Shown here piece after piece: positions 23,401 to 32,240 of a DNA stretch of 32,268 bases. The position numbers were made by a program, and so were the translations under genes. Every line of letters starts with the position of its first letter. Position 1 is the stretch's first letter. The notes beneath the pieces are model-generated. The model did not search any database. It was not told the DNA's origin and saw nothing but the letters and a program-made list of their open reading frames with translations. Source of the DNA: Bacteroidales bacterium UBA5342 (lineage in GTDB: Bacteria; Bacteroidota; Bacteroidia; Bacteroidales; UBA5342); NCBI GenBank assembly GCA_002408065.1, contig DHQI01000074.1, positions 32,913 through 65,180 on the forward strand, written 5' to 3'.

Positions 23401-24639
23401 ATGAAAAATACAAACTACACAGCCATAGAGCTGATGAACATGGAGAATGAATACGGAGCGCATAACTATCACCCGCTACCAGTCGTACTGGATCGTGGCG
23501 AAGGCGTTTTCGTTTGGGATGTAAACGGTAAAAAATACTACGATTTTCTGGCAGCCTATTCTGCGGTAAACCAAGGGCACTGTCACCCAAAAATTGTGGA
23601 TGCCTTGATAGAGCAATCAAAGCGCTTAGCTCTGACCTCACGTGCTTTCTTTAACAGCAAACTGGGCCCTTACGAAAAATTCATCACCGAGTACTTTGGT
23701 TTCGATATGATGCTACCCATGAACACCGGTGCCGAGGCGGTAGAAACAGCCTTGAAACTAGCCCGCAAATGGGCTTACGAGAAAAAAGGCGTAGAAAAAG
23801 ATCAGGCGCACATCTTGGTGTGCAACGATAACTTCCACGGCCGCACCACTACCATCGTTTCGTTCTCGGTAGATCCGGTAGCCACCGAACACTACGGTCC
23901 TTTTACACCGGGATTTACAGTAGTGCCTTACAACGACGTAGAAGCTCTGGAAAAAGAATTGACAGCCAATCCTAACATCGCAGGATTTTTGGTTGAACCT
24001 ATCCAAGGAGAGGCTGGTGTAAATGTACCGGACGATGGTTACCTGAAAGCCGCTTACGAGGTGTGTAAAAAACACCATGTGCTTTTCATTGCCGACGAGG
24101 TTCAAACGGGGATTGCCCGGACGGGTAAACTATTGGCTTGCCAGTACGATGATGTGCAACCTGACGTACTTATTTTAGGCAAAGCCCTTTCGGGTGGTGC
24201 TTATCCGGTATCGGCCGTTTTGGCCAACAAAGACATCATGGAAGTATTCCAACCAGGGCAACACGGCTCTACCTATGGTGGCAACCCGGTAGCTGCTGAA
24301 GTAGCAATAGCGGCCCTTCAAGTGGTGGAAGAAGAAAAACTGGCTGAGAAATCGTACGAACTAGGCCTTTATTTCCGTGAGGAAATGGAGAAGATTTGCG
24401 AACGCTCGCCCATTGCCGAGAAAGTACGCGGTAAAGGTTTGATGAACGCACTGATTATTGACAACTCAGATCATAAAAATCTGGCCTGGGACGTTTGCGT
24501 GAAACTGGGCGAAAATGGTCTTTTGGCTAAGCCAACACACACTAACATCATCCGTTTTGCGCCACCGCTTGTTATCACCAAAGAACAATTAGGCGACTGC
24601 ATTAAAATAATTGAAAAAACCTTGCGTTCTTTTGAGTAA
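23401..24639 (+). CDS. rocD: Ornithine--oxo-acid transaminase
   Basis: 412 residues, class III PLP-dependent aminotransferase that converts ornithine and 2-oxoglutarate to glutamate-5-semialdehyde and glutamate. The start region YTAIELMNMENEYGAHNYHPLPVVL is characteristic of ornithine delta-aminotransferase. TGAEAVE (109-115), FHGRT (145-149), DEVQTG (232-237) and the PLP lysine Lys261 in LGKALSGG are present, as is STYGGNP (290-296). It sits between ctlX (makes ornithine) and putA (consumes the semialdehyde). N-acetylornithine aminotransferase is the main alternative but fits the N-terminal motif less well. Confidence 0.95.
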   Translation: MKNTNYTAIELMNMENEYGAHNYHPLPVVLDRGEGVFVWDVNGKKYYDFLAAYSAVNQGHCHPKIVDALIEQSKRLALTSRAFFNSKLGPYEKFITEYFGFDMMLPMNTGAEAVETALKLARKWAYEKKGVEKDQAHILVCNDNFHGRTTTIVSFSVDPVATEHYGPFTPGFTVVPYNDVEALEKELTANPNIAGFLVEPIQGEAGVNVPDDGYLKAAYEVCKKHHVLFIADEVQTGIARTGKLLACQYDDVQPDVLILGKALSGGAYPVSAVLANKDIMEVFQPGQHGSTYGGNPVAAEVAIAALQVVEEEKLAEKSYELGLYFREEMEKICERSPIAEKVRGKGLMNALIIDNSDHKNLAWDVCVKLGENGLLAKPTHTNIIRFAPPLVITKEQLGDCIKIIEKTLRSFE

Positions 24640-24679
24640 TGTCAAATGACAACTTTTAAAATTTGTCATATTATTTGAC
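24640..24679 (+). promoter_or_regulatory. Palindrome cluster between rocD and putA (possible operator)
   Basis: TGTCA-AA-TGACA (24640-24651) directly after the rocD stop is repeated in part as TGTCA (24664-24668) and TTTGAC (24674-24679). It could form a weak hairpin or be a binding site for a dimeric regulator about 60 bp upstream of the putA -7 element. No T-run, so it is not a terminator. Confidence 0.35.
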
Positions 24680-24712
24680 GATATTGTTTCAATCATTGAT
24701 TCTACAAATAGC

Positions 24713-24720
24713 TAGGTTTG
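24713..24720 (+). promoter_or_regulatory. -7 promoter element for putA
   Basis: TAGGTTTG matches TAnnTTTG; a TTTC at 24687-24690 is a poor -33. It would allow putA to be expressed apart from the upstream genes, for example during growth on proline. Confidence 0.5.
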
Positions 24721-24775
24721 CAGAGTAAATCAAACAGCTATTTACTAATATTTAACATTATAAATTCTTATTGCC

Positions 24776-27700
24776 GTGGATATAAAAAAAGTTATAAAAC
24801 GCGCCGGTGAGATTCAAACCAAGGCGAACGAAGCCCTGACCATTCAGGACAAAAAAGAGCAGATAAAATACTCTGAAATGATCAAGCATCCGGAGGATAA
24901 AACCTACTTGATGAAGCTGATGGACGAAAGCACACAGATTACCAACAAACGTAAGCTGGTTCAACGTATCAAATTTCTTCATAAGAAATATGGCATGTTA
25001 CACTTTCTTTCGCCTTGGGAGAAAACCCTATTTAACGTCTTTGTGTGGTTTGGCGAAATGGCGCCCGGCCTTTCGGTGCCTGCTTTTCAGAGCTATCTGC
25101 GCTCTACCACTGCCAAAGTCATCATCAACGAAGCACCTAAGAAGTTGCATTCTCACCTCAACCAACGCAGAGACGAAAACATCGGACAAAATGTGAACCT
25201 GATAGGCGAAGTGGTACTGGGCGAAGGCGAAGCTATGAAACGCTACCACCACTACCTGAAGAGTCTTGAAAAACCGGAAATCGGCTATATGTCCATCAAA
25301 ATATCAGGCATTTATTCACAATTGCATCCGCTTAATTATGACCAAAACAAAGCCGTGCTGATCGAACGTCTTTCGGCACTTTACCGCAAAGCCATGGCGC
25401 ATCCGGTAAAAGATCTGGACGGTAATCTTTCTCCCAAATTCATCAATATGGATATGGAGGAATACAAAGATGTGGAGCTGACCTATGAAGTCTTCACTGA
25501 GACTTTAGAAAAAGAAGAATTCAAAGACCTGTATGCCGGCATCGTACTACAAGCTTACCTACCGGATGCCGCTAAATTGCAAAAACGACTGGTAGCCTGG
25601 GCGCAAAAACGCCGTGCTAATGGTGGTGCTCCTATCAAGATGCGATTGGTAAAAGGGGCTAACCTGCAGATGGAAACGGTGCATTCCTCATTGAAAGACT
25701 GGGAAGTGCCCGTACTGGATAGCAAGACAAAAACGGACGCCAATTACCTCAAAATGATTGACTACGGTTTTGATGCAGAACGTATGGAGGCGGTTCATAT
25801 GGGTATTGCGTCGCACAACCTGTTTAGCATTGCCTATGCACAAACATTAGCGAAAGCTAACAAAGTTGAGAAATACGTTTCTTTTGAAATGCTGGAAGGT
25901 ATGGCCAACAATCTGGTGCGCGCTATGCACAGTTTTGGTTTTAACATTGTGCTGTACACCCCGGTGGTGACCAATGCCAACTTTCTGAATGCCGTCTCTT
26001 ATCTGGTACGTCGTTTGGACGAAAATACCGGCGAGGAGAACTTCATCGCGCACTCTTTTGACCTGAAAGTAGATGATGAGTCGTGGAAATATCTTTTGGG
26101 ACAATTCAATGAGGCCCTGAAGCTAAAAGAAGGTTTGAGCGAAGAACCTAAGCGTCAGCAAAACCGCATCAATGAAAAATATGAGCTCACTGCTACCGAT
26201 GCGCCTTACCACGGCGAGCCGGACACTGACTTCGATCTTCCGGTCAACTACCAGTGGACTAAAGACATCAAAGCTAAATGGCAACTTTCAGCCGATGACA
26301 AAGCCATCGAATACCCGGTTCAGGTAGGCGCAACTGATGCCAAAACAGAGCAATTCCGCTCATACACCGACAATTCTCAGGGCGGTGAAATTGAAGTCTT
26401 CAAAGTAGGACAAGCCACTCCTGATCAGGTGGAAGAAATCATAAAAACAGCAGAAGAAGACCTTAGCGGATGGCGTAGTATGACAGCCGAGGAACGTCAC
26501 GTCATCATGGCTAAAGTGGCTAAAAAGATACGCGAACATCGTAGCGATCTGATTGGTGTCATGAGTGCGAGCACCGGTAAAACGATGATGGAAGGTGATG
26601 TGGAAGTGAGTGAAGCCATCGACTTTATAGAGTATTACCCACGCACAGCCAAAGCATTTTTCGAAATGGAAGATGTTAAAGTACAAGGCAAAGGCACTAT
26701 TTTGGTGATTCCACCATGGAACTTCCCTCTGGCTATTCCGGTTGGTGGTGTCATCGCTGGTTTATCTGCCGGCAACACGGTGATCATTAAGCCGGCCACC
26801 GTTTCGGCTCCTGTAGCTTTCCATTTCGTACAACTGATGCACGAAGCGGGCATTCCTAAAGAAGCCTTGCAGGTTGTACTGCCGGCCGAACGTTCGTCGT
26901 TAAACTATTTGACCAAACACGAAGCCATCAAACACATCATCCTGACAGGTGGTACAGAGACAGCTTACCGCATCTTGGCTAATAACCCTAAAGTGCCGCT
27001 TTCCGCCGAAACGGGGGGCAAAAATGCCATCATCGTGACCTCAAGCGCCGATAAAGACATCGCTATAGCTGCCGCCGTACAATCTGCTTTTGGTAACGCA
27101 GGGCAAAAATGTTCGGCTTGTTCATTGCTTCTGTTGCAAAGTGATATCTACGACGATCCTGAGTTTATAGCTAAGCTAAAAGATGCCACTGAGAGTTTAA
27201 ATGTGGGAATGCCTTGGGATTTATCTTCAGAGATTGGCCCGATGATAGGTGCCGACACGGATAACAAAGAACTGATGTACGCCATCGAACATATGGAAGA
27301 GGGGGAAAGCTGGCTCGTAAAACCTGAAACCATTAGCAAAAACGGCTTCTTAATGAAACCGGGGGTTAAAATGGGGGTTAAGCAAGACAATTATACTTTC
27401 AAAACCGAGCTATTTGCTCCACTGCTTTCCGTGGTTCGCTTCAACACCTTAGAGGAAGCCATTGACATGGTGAACTCTACCGGTTATGGTTTGACCTCTG
27501 GTTTACACTCGCTGGACGAGCGCGAGCACCTTATTTGGCGCGACAAGATAGAAGCCGGTAACCTCTACATCAACCGTGGCATCACAGGTGCTATTGTTCA
27601 GCGCCAGCCATTTGGCGGGATGAAAGAATCGGCTTTTGGCAACGGCATCAAGGCTGGTGGCCCTAACTATGTGAGTTGTTTTATGACGGTTGAGGAATCC

Positions 27701-28288
27701 TCACGCAAAGAATCAGTAGCAGAACTCACACAACTGGGCTTAAGTGCTGCTCTGCAAACAGCGATTGCTAACCATGCCAAGGTTAAAGAGCTCACAGCAA
27801 GCGTTCATAATTATAAAAAAGCTTATAACAACGTATTCTCTCAGATGAATGATGTTTCGGGCATTGTGGGTGAGGATAATCATTTCCGCTACATTCCGGC
27901 TATGGGGCTGGGATTGCGTGTGCGCAAAGGAGATGATTTAAGTGAAGCACTAATGGTCGCTGCTGCCGCTGAAATAGTAGGAGCCAAAATTGATGTTTCG
28001 GTTTGTCCTGAATTTGTCGGCAAAGAAGTTCTGGCAGATGTATTCCCGCAAGCCAAAGTAGAAAAAGTGGAAGCTTTTAATGAGAAAGCCGGTAGCTTTA
28101 AGCGCTTGCGTCTGCTTGGTGGAGAACTGTCGGAGAACTTTTACACCTATGCCGCAGCAAAAGGAGTTTATTTAGCGCATGCCAAACCGCTTCAAAACGG
28201 ACGTCTGGAACTCCTCAACTACTTACAGGAACAAAGCATCACGACGGTGTATCACCGTTATGGCAACCTGGGCGACAGGGAAAATTAA
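24776..28288 (+). CDS. putA: Bifunctional proline dehydrogenase / L-glutamate-gamma-semialdehyde dehydrogenase
   Basis: 1170 residues. Oxidises proline to P5C with FAD, then P5C/glutamate semialdehyde to glutamate with NAD+. The start is GTG 24776; no ATG precedes in frame. Proline dehydrogenase part (about 130-440): RLVKGANLQME, MLEGMANNLVRAM, and YLVRRLDENTG with the proline-binding arginine pair. Aldehyde dehydrogenase part (about 530-990): PWNFPLAIPVGG, LTGGTETAYRI, LSAETGGKNA with the general-base Glu, GNAGQKCSA with the nucleophile Cys, and FGGMKESAFGNG. About 170 residues follow as a C-terminal domain. There is no N-terminal ribbon-helix-helix domain, so it is not a self-repressing trifunctional PutA. 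It can take the semialdehyde made by RocD. It ends before a strong terminator. Confidence 0.96.
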   Translation: MDIKKVIKRAGEIQTKANEALTIQDKKEQIKYSEMIKHPEDKTYLMKLMDESTQITNKRKLVQRIKFLHKKYGMLHFLSPWEKTLFNVFVWFGEMAPGLSVPAFQSYLRSTTAKVIINEAPKKLHSHLNQRRDENIGQNVNLIGEVVLGEGEAMKRYHHYLKSLEKPEIGYMSIKISGIYSQLHPLNYDQNKAVLIERLSALYRKAMAHPVKDLDGNLSPKFINMDMEEYKDVELTYEVFTETLEKEEFKDLYAGIVLQAYLPDAAKLQKRLVAWAQKRRANGGAPIKMRLVKGANLQMETVHSSLKDWEVPVLDSKTKTDANYLKMIDYGFDAERMEAVHMGIASHNLFSIAYAQTLAKANKVEKYVSFEMLEGMANNLVRAMHSFGFNIVLYTPVVTNANFLNAVSYLVRRLDENTGEENFIAHSFDLKVDDESWKYLLGQFNEALKLKEGLSEEPKRQQNRINEKYELTATDAPYHGEPDTDFDLPVNYQWTKDIKAKWQLSADDKAIEYPVQVGATDAKTEQFRSYTDNSQGGEIEVFKVGQATPDQVEEIIKTAEEDLSGWRSMTAEERHVIMAKVAKKIREHRSDLIGVMSASTGKTMMEGDVEVSEAIDFIEYYPRTAKAFFEMEDVKVQGKGTILVIPPWNFPLAIPVGGVIAGLSAGNTVIIKPATVSAPVAFHFVQLMHEAGIPKEALQVVLPAERSSLNYLTKHEAIKHIILTGGTETAYRILANNPKVPLSAETGGKNAIIVTSSADKDIAIAAAVQSAFGNAGQKCSACSLLLLQSDIYDDPEFIAKLKDATESLNVGMPWDLSSEIGPMIGADTDNKELMYAIEHMEEGESWLVKPETISKNGFLMKPGVKMGVKQDNYTFKTELFAPLLSVVRFNTLEEAIDMVNSTGYGLTSGLHSLDEREHLIWRDKIEAGNLYINRGITGAIVQRQPFGGMKESAFGNGIKAGGPNYVSCFMTVEESSRKESVAELTQLGLSAALQTAIANHAKVKELTASVHNYKKAYNNVFSQMNDVSGIVGEDNHFRYIPAMGLGLRVRKGDDLSEALMVAAAAEIVGAKIDVSVCPEFVGKEVLADVFPQAKVEKVEAFNEKAGSFKRLRLLGGELSENFYTYAAAKGVYLAHAKPLQNGRLELLNYLQEQSITTVYHRYGNLGDREN

Positions 28289-28324
28289 AATGATAAGTTA
28301 AAAATAAAAATGCCTTTTCACGTC

Positions 28325-28355
28325 AAAAAAAGAGCCCCGAAAGGCTCTTTTTTTT
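28325..28355 (+). terminator. Terminator of putA, first of two identical copies
   Basis: A-run, GAGCC (28332-28336), loop CCGAAA, GGCTC (28343-28347) and eight T. It pairs A-run with T-run and works on both strands. 28326-28355 is identical to 28868-28897. Confidence 0.93.
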
Positions 28356-28383
28356 ATTTTAAGTCGTTCTTTTAAAAAAGAAT

Positions 28384-28391
28384 TACCTTTG
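28384..28391 (+). promoter_or_regulatory. -7 promoter element of the toxin-antitoxin module
   Basis: TACCTTTG matches TAnnTTTG, 15 bp before the antitoxin ATG at 28407, so the transcript would have only a few leader bases. It supports 28407 rather than the earlier in-frame start at 28389 (TTG), which lies in the promoter. Confidence 0.6.
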
Positions 28392-28406
28392 TATAAAATT
28401 ATCAAA

Positions 28407-28610
28407 ATGGAAGTTTTAAAAATATATCCCAAAAACAAAGCTCAACTAAAGGGCTTAAAATCTTTTGCACAAAGCTTTGACCTATATTTTGAAGAAGTGG
28501 AAGAGGAATATAATCCTGCATTTGTAAAAGAGGTTCTTGACAGAAAAAACAATGGTGAATTTATCGAGTACGATGATGAATTAGAGAAAAGACTTTTTGC
28601 TGATGTATAA
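28407..28610 (+). CDS. Antitoxin of a YoeB-type toxin-antitoxin module
   Basis: 67 residues (MEVLKIYPKNKAQLKGLKSF...). Acidic C-terminal half (FEEVEEEYNPAFVKEVLDRK, EYDDELEKRLFADV), typical of antitoxins that wrap the toxin with a disordered acidic tail. It resembles the small antitoxins found in Bacteroidota beside YoeB/RelE toxins and is not a classical YefM. The identification rests on the toxin frame that overlaps it by 8 bp (ATG 28603 inside its last codons). It probably represses its own promoter with or without toxin. Confidence 0.75.
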   Translation: MEVLKIYPKNKAQLKGLKSFAQSFDLYFEEVEEEYNPAFVKEVLDRKNNGEFIEYDDELEKRLFADV

Positions 28611-28869
28611 ATTGATTATCGAGAAGAAAGCGGCATTAGAAATTGAGTCTTATGCAAAAACCGGCAACAAGGCAACTATTAAAAAGATAAAAAACCTTCT
28701 CGATGAACTAAAAACACACCCCAAAACCGGCACCGGACAGCCAGAACAATTATAACATCAACTTTCAGGATTATGGTCGCGTAGAATTGACAAGAAGAAT
28801 CGACTAATCTATGAGATTAAAGATAACGAAATAATTGTCATAGTCATTAAAGCTAAAGGACATTACTAA
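28603..28869 (+). pseudogene. yoeB: YoeB-family toxin interrupted by an in-frame stop codon
   Basis: 88 codons from ATG 28603 to TAA 28867, interrupted by TAA at codon 51 (28753-28755). The translation before it ends ..GTGQPEQL; after it the same frame continues HQLSGLWSRRIDKKNRLIYE and ends KGHY. E. coli YoeB reads GKGKPEPLKHNLSGFWSRR at this place, so the stop replaces the conserved lysine; an AAA to TAA change explains it. The ribonuclease residues are all still encoded: Glu48 (PEQ) before the stop, Arg67 (NRLIYE) and the terminal His87-Tyr88 after it. The 50-residue product lacks Arg67, His87 and Tyr88 and should be inactive. Alternatives are a sequencing error or stop-codon readthrough. 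Confidence 0.88.
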
Positions 28870-28897
28870 AAAAGAGCCCCGAAAGGCTCTTTTTTTT
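28868..28897. terminator. Terminator shared by the TA module and the Asp-box gene, second identical copy
   Basis: Identical over 30 bp to the putA terminator. It overlaps the toxin stop codon and sits 20 bp past the convergent Asp-box gene, serving both strands through its A-run/T-run symmetry. Confidence 0.9.
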
Positions 28898-28917
28898 CAA
28901 GTTTACTAGTCTCATAT

Positions 28918-31900
28918 TTATTTACTTGGGATACGGCCGGGGGTCCATCCTACCCCCAGTTCATCCAATTGCTTTTCTATGCTTGGTAGTTTTTCCGTTT
29001 TAATCGTTTTCAGTGCATCAATAACGTCATTAAGCTCTTCCTCAACTATAGCATAAGCCGTTTTTTCTGTTTCCGTCACATCAGAGCTCGAAGCATAACG
29101 TGTGTACTGAATGCCACCGATGCGCTGACTAATAGGCATCTGTGCCGGTGGTATTTCTTCCCAACTGGCTTTGGCAGGTACACCATACATCTTATGGTTA
29201 AGCAACTCCAACTCTACTGACAACTCACGCAATTCGTCCATCAAGTCCTGAGGCACTTCAGCCAAAGCATACAGACTTTGTTTCATTGATTCAAGCTTTT
29301 GTGTCGTTTCTTTTATCCATCCTGCTGTGCCGCTGTATTGGCGGTATAATTCAGCCATTTTTTGATCAAAATCAAAGACTCCCTGAGGATCTTTAGCTGC
29401 AAAAGTGCGGTTATCCAACTCTTTTACAATAAAAGGAAGGGCTTCTGTCAATGACGACATCTCCCCTTTTTCCCACATAGCCAATTCCACAGTATAATCT
29501 CCCGCCATAGCACGAATGCCTGAAGCTGTCTTCTTCACCGGGTCAAAGCTTTGGGACGAGATCGTACTGGTAGATGGATATGTCAGATTCCACGTCACCC
29601 GGTTAATCCCTTTAGCAGGGGCTTGCACAATGCGTCGAACCGCCTTGCCCTCTGAATCACGCACCGTGAAAATCAAATGAGCCTTTTCTTCCTTAGACTC
29701 CAGCTGCAACTCCCGCCAAGTGGGCTGAGGAATAAATTCTCCTTTCTCAAAGAGGTCCTTTTCCGCCTCATGACGCTGGGCTTTGGTGCTCTTTGGAGCC
29801 TCTTTTAGGTAATAAGTAAAGGTAGCTCCATAGGCTGGGTTTTTAGCAAAATAATACGTTGAACCTTGATTGCCCCGACTATCTGTTTTAATGTATTTCA
29901 GAGCATCTTTGACGGGGAATAGGTGCGCTTTTTCCTCCAAGAGCTTCGGAGATAGATCCCGAAGTGGCGAATAATCGTCCAAAACATAAAAACCACGACC
30001 AAAAGTGGCCAATACCAAGTCGCTCTCACGCTCCTGTATGGCGATATCTTTGACCGAAATAGTAGGAATACCAGCTTTTAACTGATCCCAATTCTCACCA
30101 GCATCAACAGAAAAATAAATCCCCAACTCGGTACCGGCAAAGAGCAGTTCTTTCTTCAGAAAATCCTGTTCGATACTGTGCACCGTCTGGTTTTGGGGTA
30201 AGCTAGCTGCTATTGAAGTCCAATTGCGACCTTTATCCATACTTTTCAGTACATAAGGTTTAAAATCGTCACGTTTGCGGTTATCGAAAGTGGCATAAAC
30301 CACATTTTCGTTAAATTTATCAGCACGAATATCGCTGCAATAAGTATATTCCGGCACATCAGGGAATACTTCCACCTGAAACCAGTTAGCACCATTATCC
30401 TCTGTCACAGAAATAACACCGTCATCTGTTCCTACATACAGTAAGCCCTCTTGCACACGCGACTCGTCCATTGCTACTATAGTACCCCACTGCGAAGTAG
30501 ACACATGCTTAACTACCGCATCAGCACTCCAATATTTATCCATCATTGGCAAAGAGTTACGATCTACCTGAGCAGTCAAATCATCACTGATCACCTCCCA
30601 ACTTTGACCACGATCGTTGCTGCGAAAAACCTTATTGGCAGCACAATAAAGTGTGGTATTGGCATGTGGACTTAATATTAAAGGAGCATTCCAGTTCCAT
30701 TTGTAGGCTTCCTCACCTTTTCGTTCGCGGGGCTTGATAAATACCTTTTCGCCACTGCGCTTATCGTAACGTATCATATTACCATACTGGTATTCGCTAT
30801 ACACAATATTGGGATCCTCAGGATCTATAGCTTGCCAAAAACCATCACCGCCCAAGGTCGTCATCCATTCATCGTTAGTAATACCAGCCGAAGAGGTATT
30901 GCGCGACGGACCACCAAACGAGTTATTGTCCTGTGTACCACCATAAACATTATAGAAAGGATAATCATTATCTACATTGACCCGGTAAAACTGTGTCACC
31001 GGCAGGTTTTCTTTAAAATCGTAATGCTTACCACCATCGTATGTTTCATAAATACCACCATCACCACCTATCAGGATGTGCGCTGTATTGTCCGGATTTA
31101 TCCACATAGCGTGATCATCGACGTGACGTTTGTTATTCCCTAGATTTTTCCACGTTTTACCGCCATCTAAGGTCAGTTTCGTAAAGGTTTCGAGCGAATA
31201 TACTTTATCGACATCAACAGGGTCGCAAACGATTACATTGTAATACTGACCACTGCTATGATAATCGCTCATACGCTTCCAGCTCTCCCCTTTATTGGTG
31301 CTACGGAAAAAACCACCTTTTTTATCCTGGGCTTCTACAATAAGATAAACCACATTCACATCAACAGGTGATATCGCAATACCCATACCACCAATATGAA
31401 CAGAAGGCAAACCTTTCATTATCTTACGCCATGTTTGTCCACCATCCGTACTTTTATAAACCGCCGACTCCGGGCCGCCACCTATTTTACCATAATGATG
31501 ACGACGACGCTGCTCTGAAGTAGCATACATCACATCGGGATTCTCAGGATCCATGGCTACATTATTGACACCTGTATTTTCGCTTATCTCTAGTACCTTT
31601 TCCCAGTTTTGACCCCCATCAATGGTTTTGTACAAGCCACGATCTCCTCCGGGTCCCCAAGCAGAACCTTCTGCCGCGACAAAAACCACATCACTATTGC
31701 GCGGATCAATGACTATAGCACCTATCTGACGGGAATCTTTAAGACCCATATTTTTAAAGCTTTCGCCACCATCCAGTGATTTATAAACACCGTCTCCATA
31801 GCCTAAAGCACGCTGATGGTTGTTCTCACCCGTTCCTACCCAAATCACATTATGGTTATTGGGATCCATCTCCACAGCACCAATGGCATATGCGCCATAA

Positions 31901-32178
31901 TTGTCAAAAACCGGCTGCCATGTGGTTCCATTATTTACTGTTTTCCATACATTTCCAGAAGCTACACCGGCATAATACTCCGCCGGATTATCGGGATTAA
32001 CAGCAAAATCTGCTATACGACCCGAACACCAAGCCGGTCCCAGACTTCGGAATTTCATACCACCTATAACGTCAGCATAGAGGCTATCTTTAGCTTCTTT
32101 TTTAGCTGAAAAAGCTGTACTACTCAGCAACGCCCCAACTATCGCTAAGGCTAAAATTTTCCTATTTGTAAATTTCAT
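28918..32178 (-). CDS. Secreted Asp-box (BNR/sortilin-like) beta-propeller protein
   Basis: 1086 residues with a Sec signal peptide (MKFTNRKILALAIVGALLSS, then TAFSA). At least ten Asp-box repeats (S-x-D-x-G-x-x-W) such as VWKTVNNGTTW, VYKSLDGGESF, LYKTIDGGQNW, VYKSTDGGQTW, FFRSTNKGESW and VFRSNDRGQSW run from about residue 70 to 730 and should form one or two beta-propellers of the VPS10/sortilin or Ycf48-like type. The remaining ~350 residues contain a beta-sandwich-like part (GINRVTWNLTYPSTS) and a helical C-terminal segment. Often annotated as glycosyl hydrolase, but no catalytic residues can be assigned and the function is unknown. No T9SS sorting domain is visible. Convergent with the TA module. 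Confidence 0.85.
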   Translation of the reverse strand: MKFTNRKILALAIVGALLSSTAFSAKKEAKDSLYADVIGGMKFRSLGPAWCSGRIADFAVNPDNPAEYYAGVASGNVWKTVNNGTTWQPVFDNYGAYAIGAVEMDPNNHNVIWVGTGENNHQRALGYGDGVYKSLDGGESFKNMGLKDSRQIGAIVIDPRNSDVVFVAAEGSAWGPGGDRGLYKTIDGGQNWEKVLEISENTGVNNVAMDPENPDVMYATSEQRRRHHYGKIGGGPESAVYKSTDGGQTWRKIMKGLPSVHIGGMGIAISPVDVNVVYLIVEAQDKKGGFFRSTNKGESWKRMSDYHSSGQYYNVIVCDPVDVDKVYSLETFTKLTLDGGKTWKNLGNNKRHVDDHAMWINPDNTAHILIGGDGGIYETYDGGKHYDFKENLPVTQFYRVNVDNDYPFYNVYGGTQDNNSFGGPSRNTSSAGITNDEWMTTLGGDGFWQAIDPEDPNIVYSEYQYGNMIRYDKRSGEKVFIKPRERKGEEAYKWNWNAPLILSPHANTTLYCAANKVFRSNDRGQSWEVISDDLTAQVDRNSLPMMDKYWSADAVVKHVSTSQWGTIVAMDESRVQEGLLYVGTDDGVISVTEDNGANWFQVEVFPDVPEYTYCSDIRADKFNENVVYATFDNRKRDDFKPYVLKSMDKGRNWTSIAASLPQNQTVHSIEQDFLKKELLFAGTELGIYFSVDAGENWDQLKAGIPTISVKDIAIQERESDLVLATFGRGFYVLDDYSPLRDLSPKLLEEKAHLFPVKDALKYIKTDSRGNQGSTYYFAKNPAYGATFTYYLKEAPKSTKAQRHEAEKDLFEKGEFIPQPTWRELQLESKEEKAHLIFTVRDSEGKAVRRIVQAPAKGINRVTWNLTYPSTSTISSQSFDPVKKTASGIRAMAGDYTVELAMWEKGEMSSLTEALPFIVKELDNRTFAAKDPQGVFDFDQKMAELYRQYSGTAGWIKETTQKLESMKQSLYALAEVPQDLMDELRELSVELELLNHKMYGVPAKASWEEIPPAQMPISQRIGGIQYTRYASSSDVTETEKTAYAIVEEELNDVIDALKTIKTEKLPSIEKQLDELGVGWTPGRIPSK

Positions 32179-32232
32179 CTTGGAAGATTTTGGTTAGTAA
32201 TGATTTATCGCTCAAGAGCGAATAAGAGTACA

Positions 32233-32240
32233 CAAAGGTA
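32233..32240 (-). promoter_or_regulatory. -7 promoter element of the Asp-box protein gene
   Basis: Minus-strand TACCTTTG matches TAnnTTTG, 55 bp before the ATG at 32178. The -33 would be near the window edge and is not recognisable. The leader contains a small hairpin TCGCT/AGCGA (32208-32221). Confidence 0.55.
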
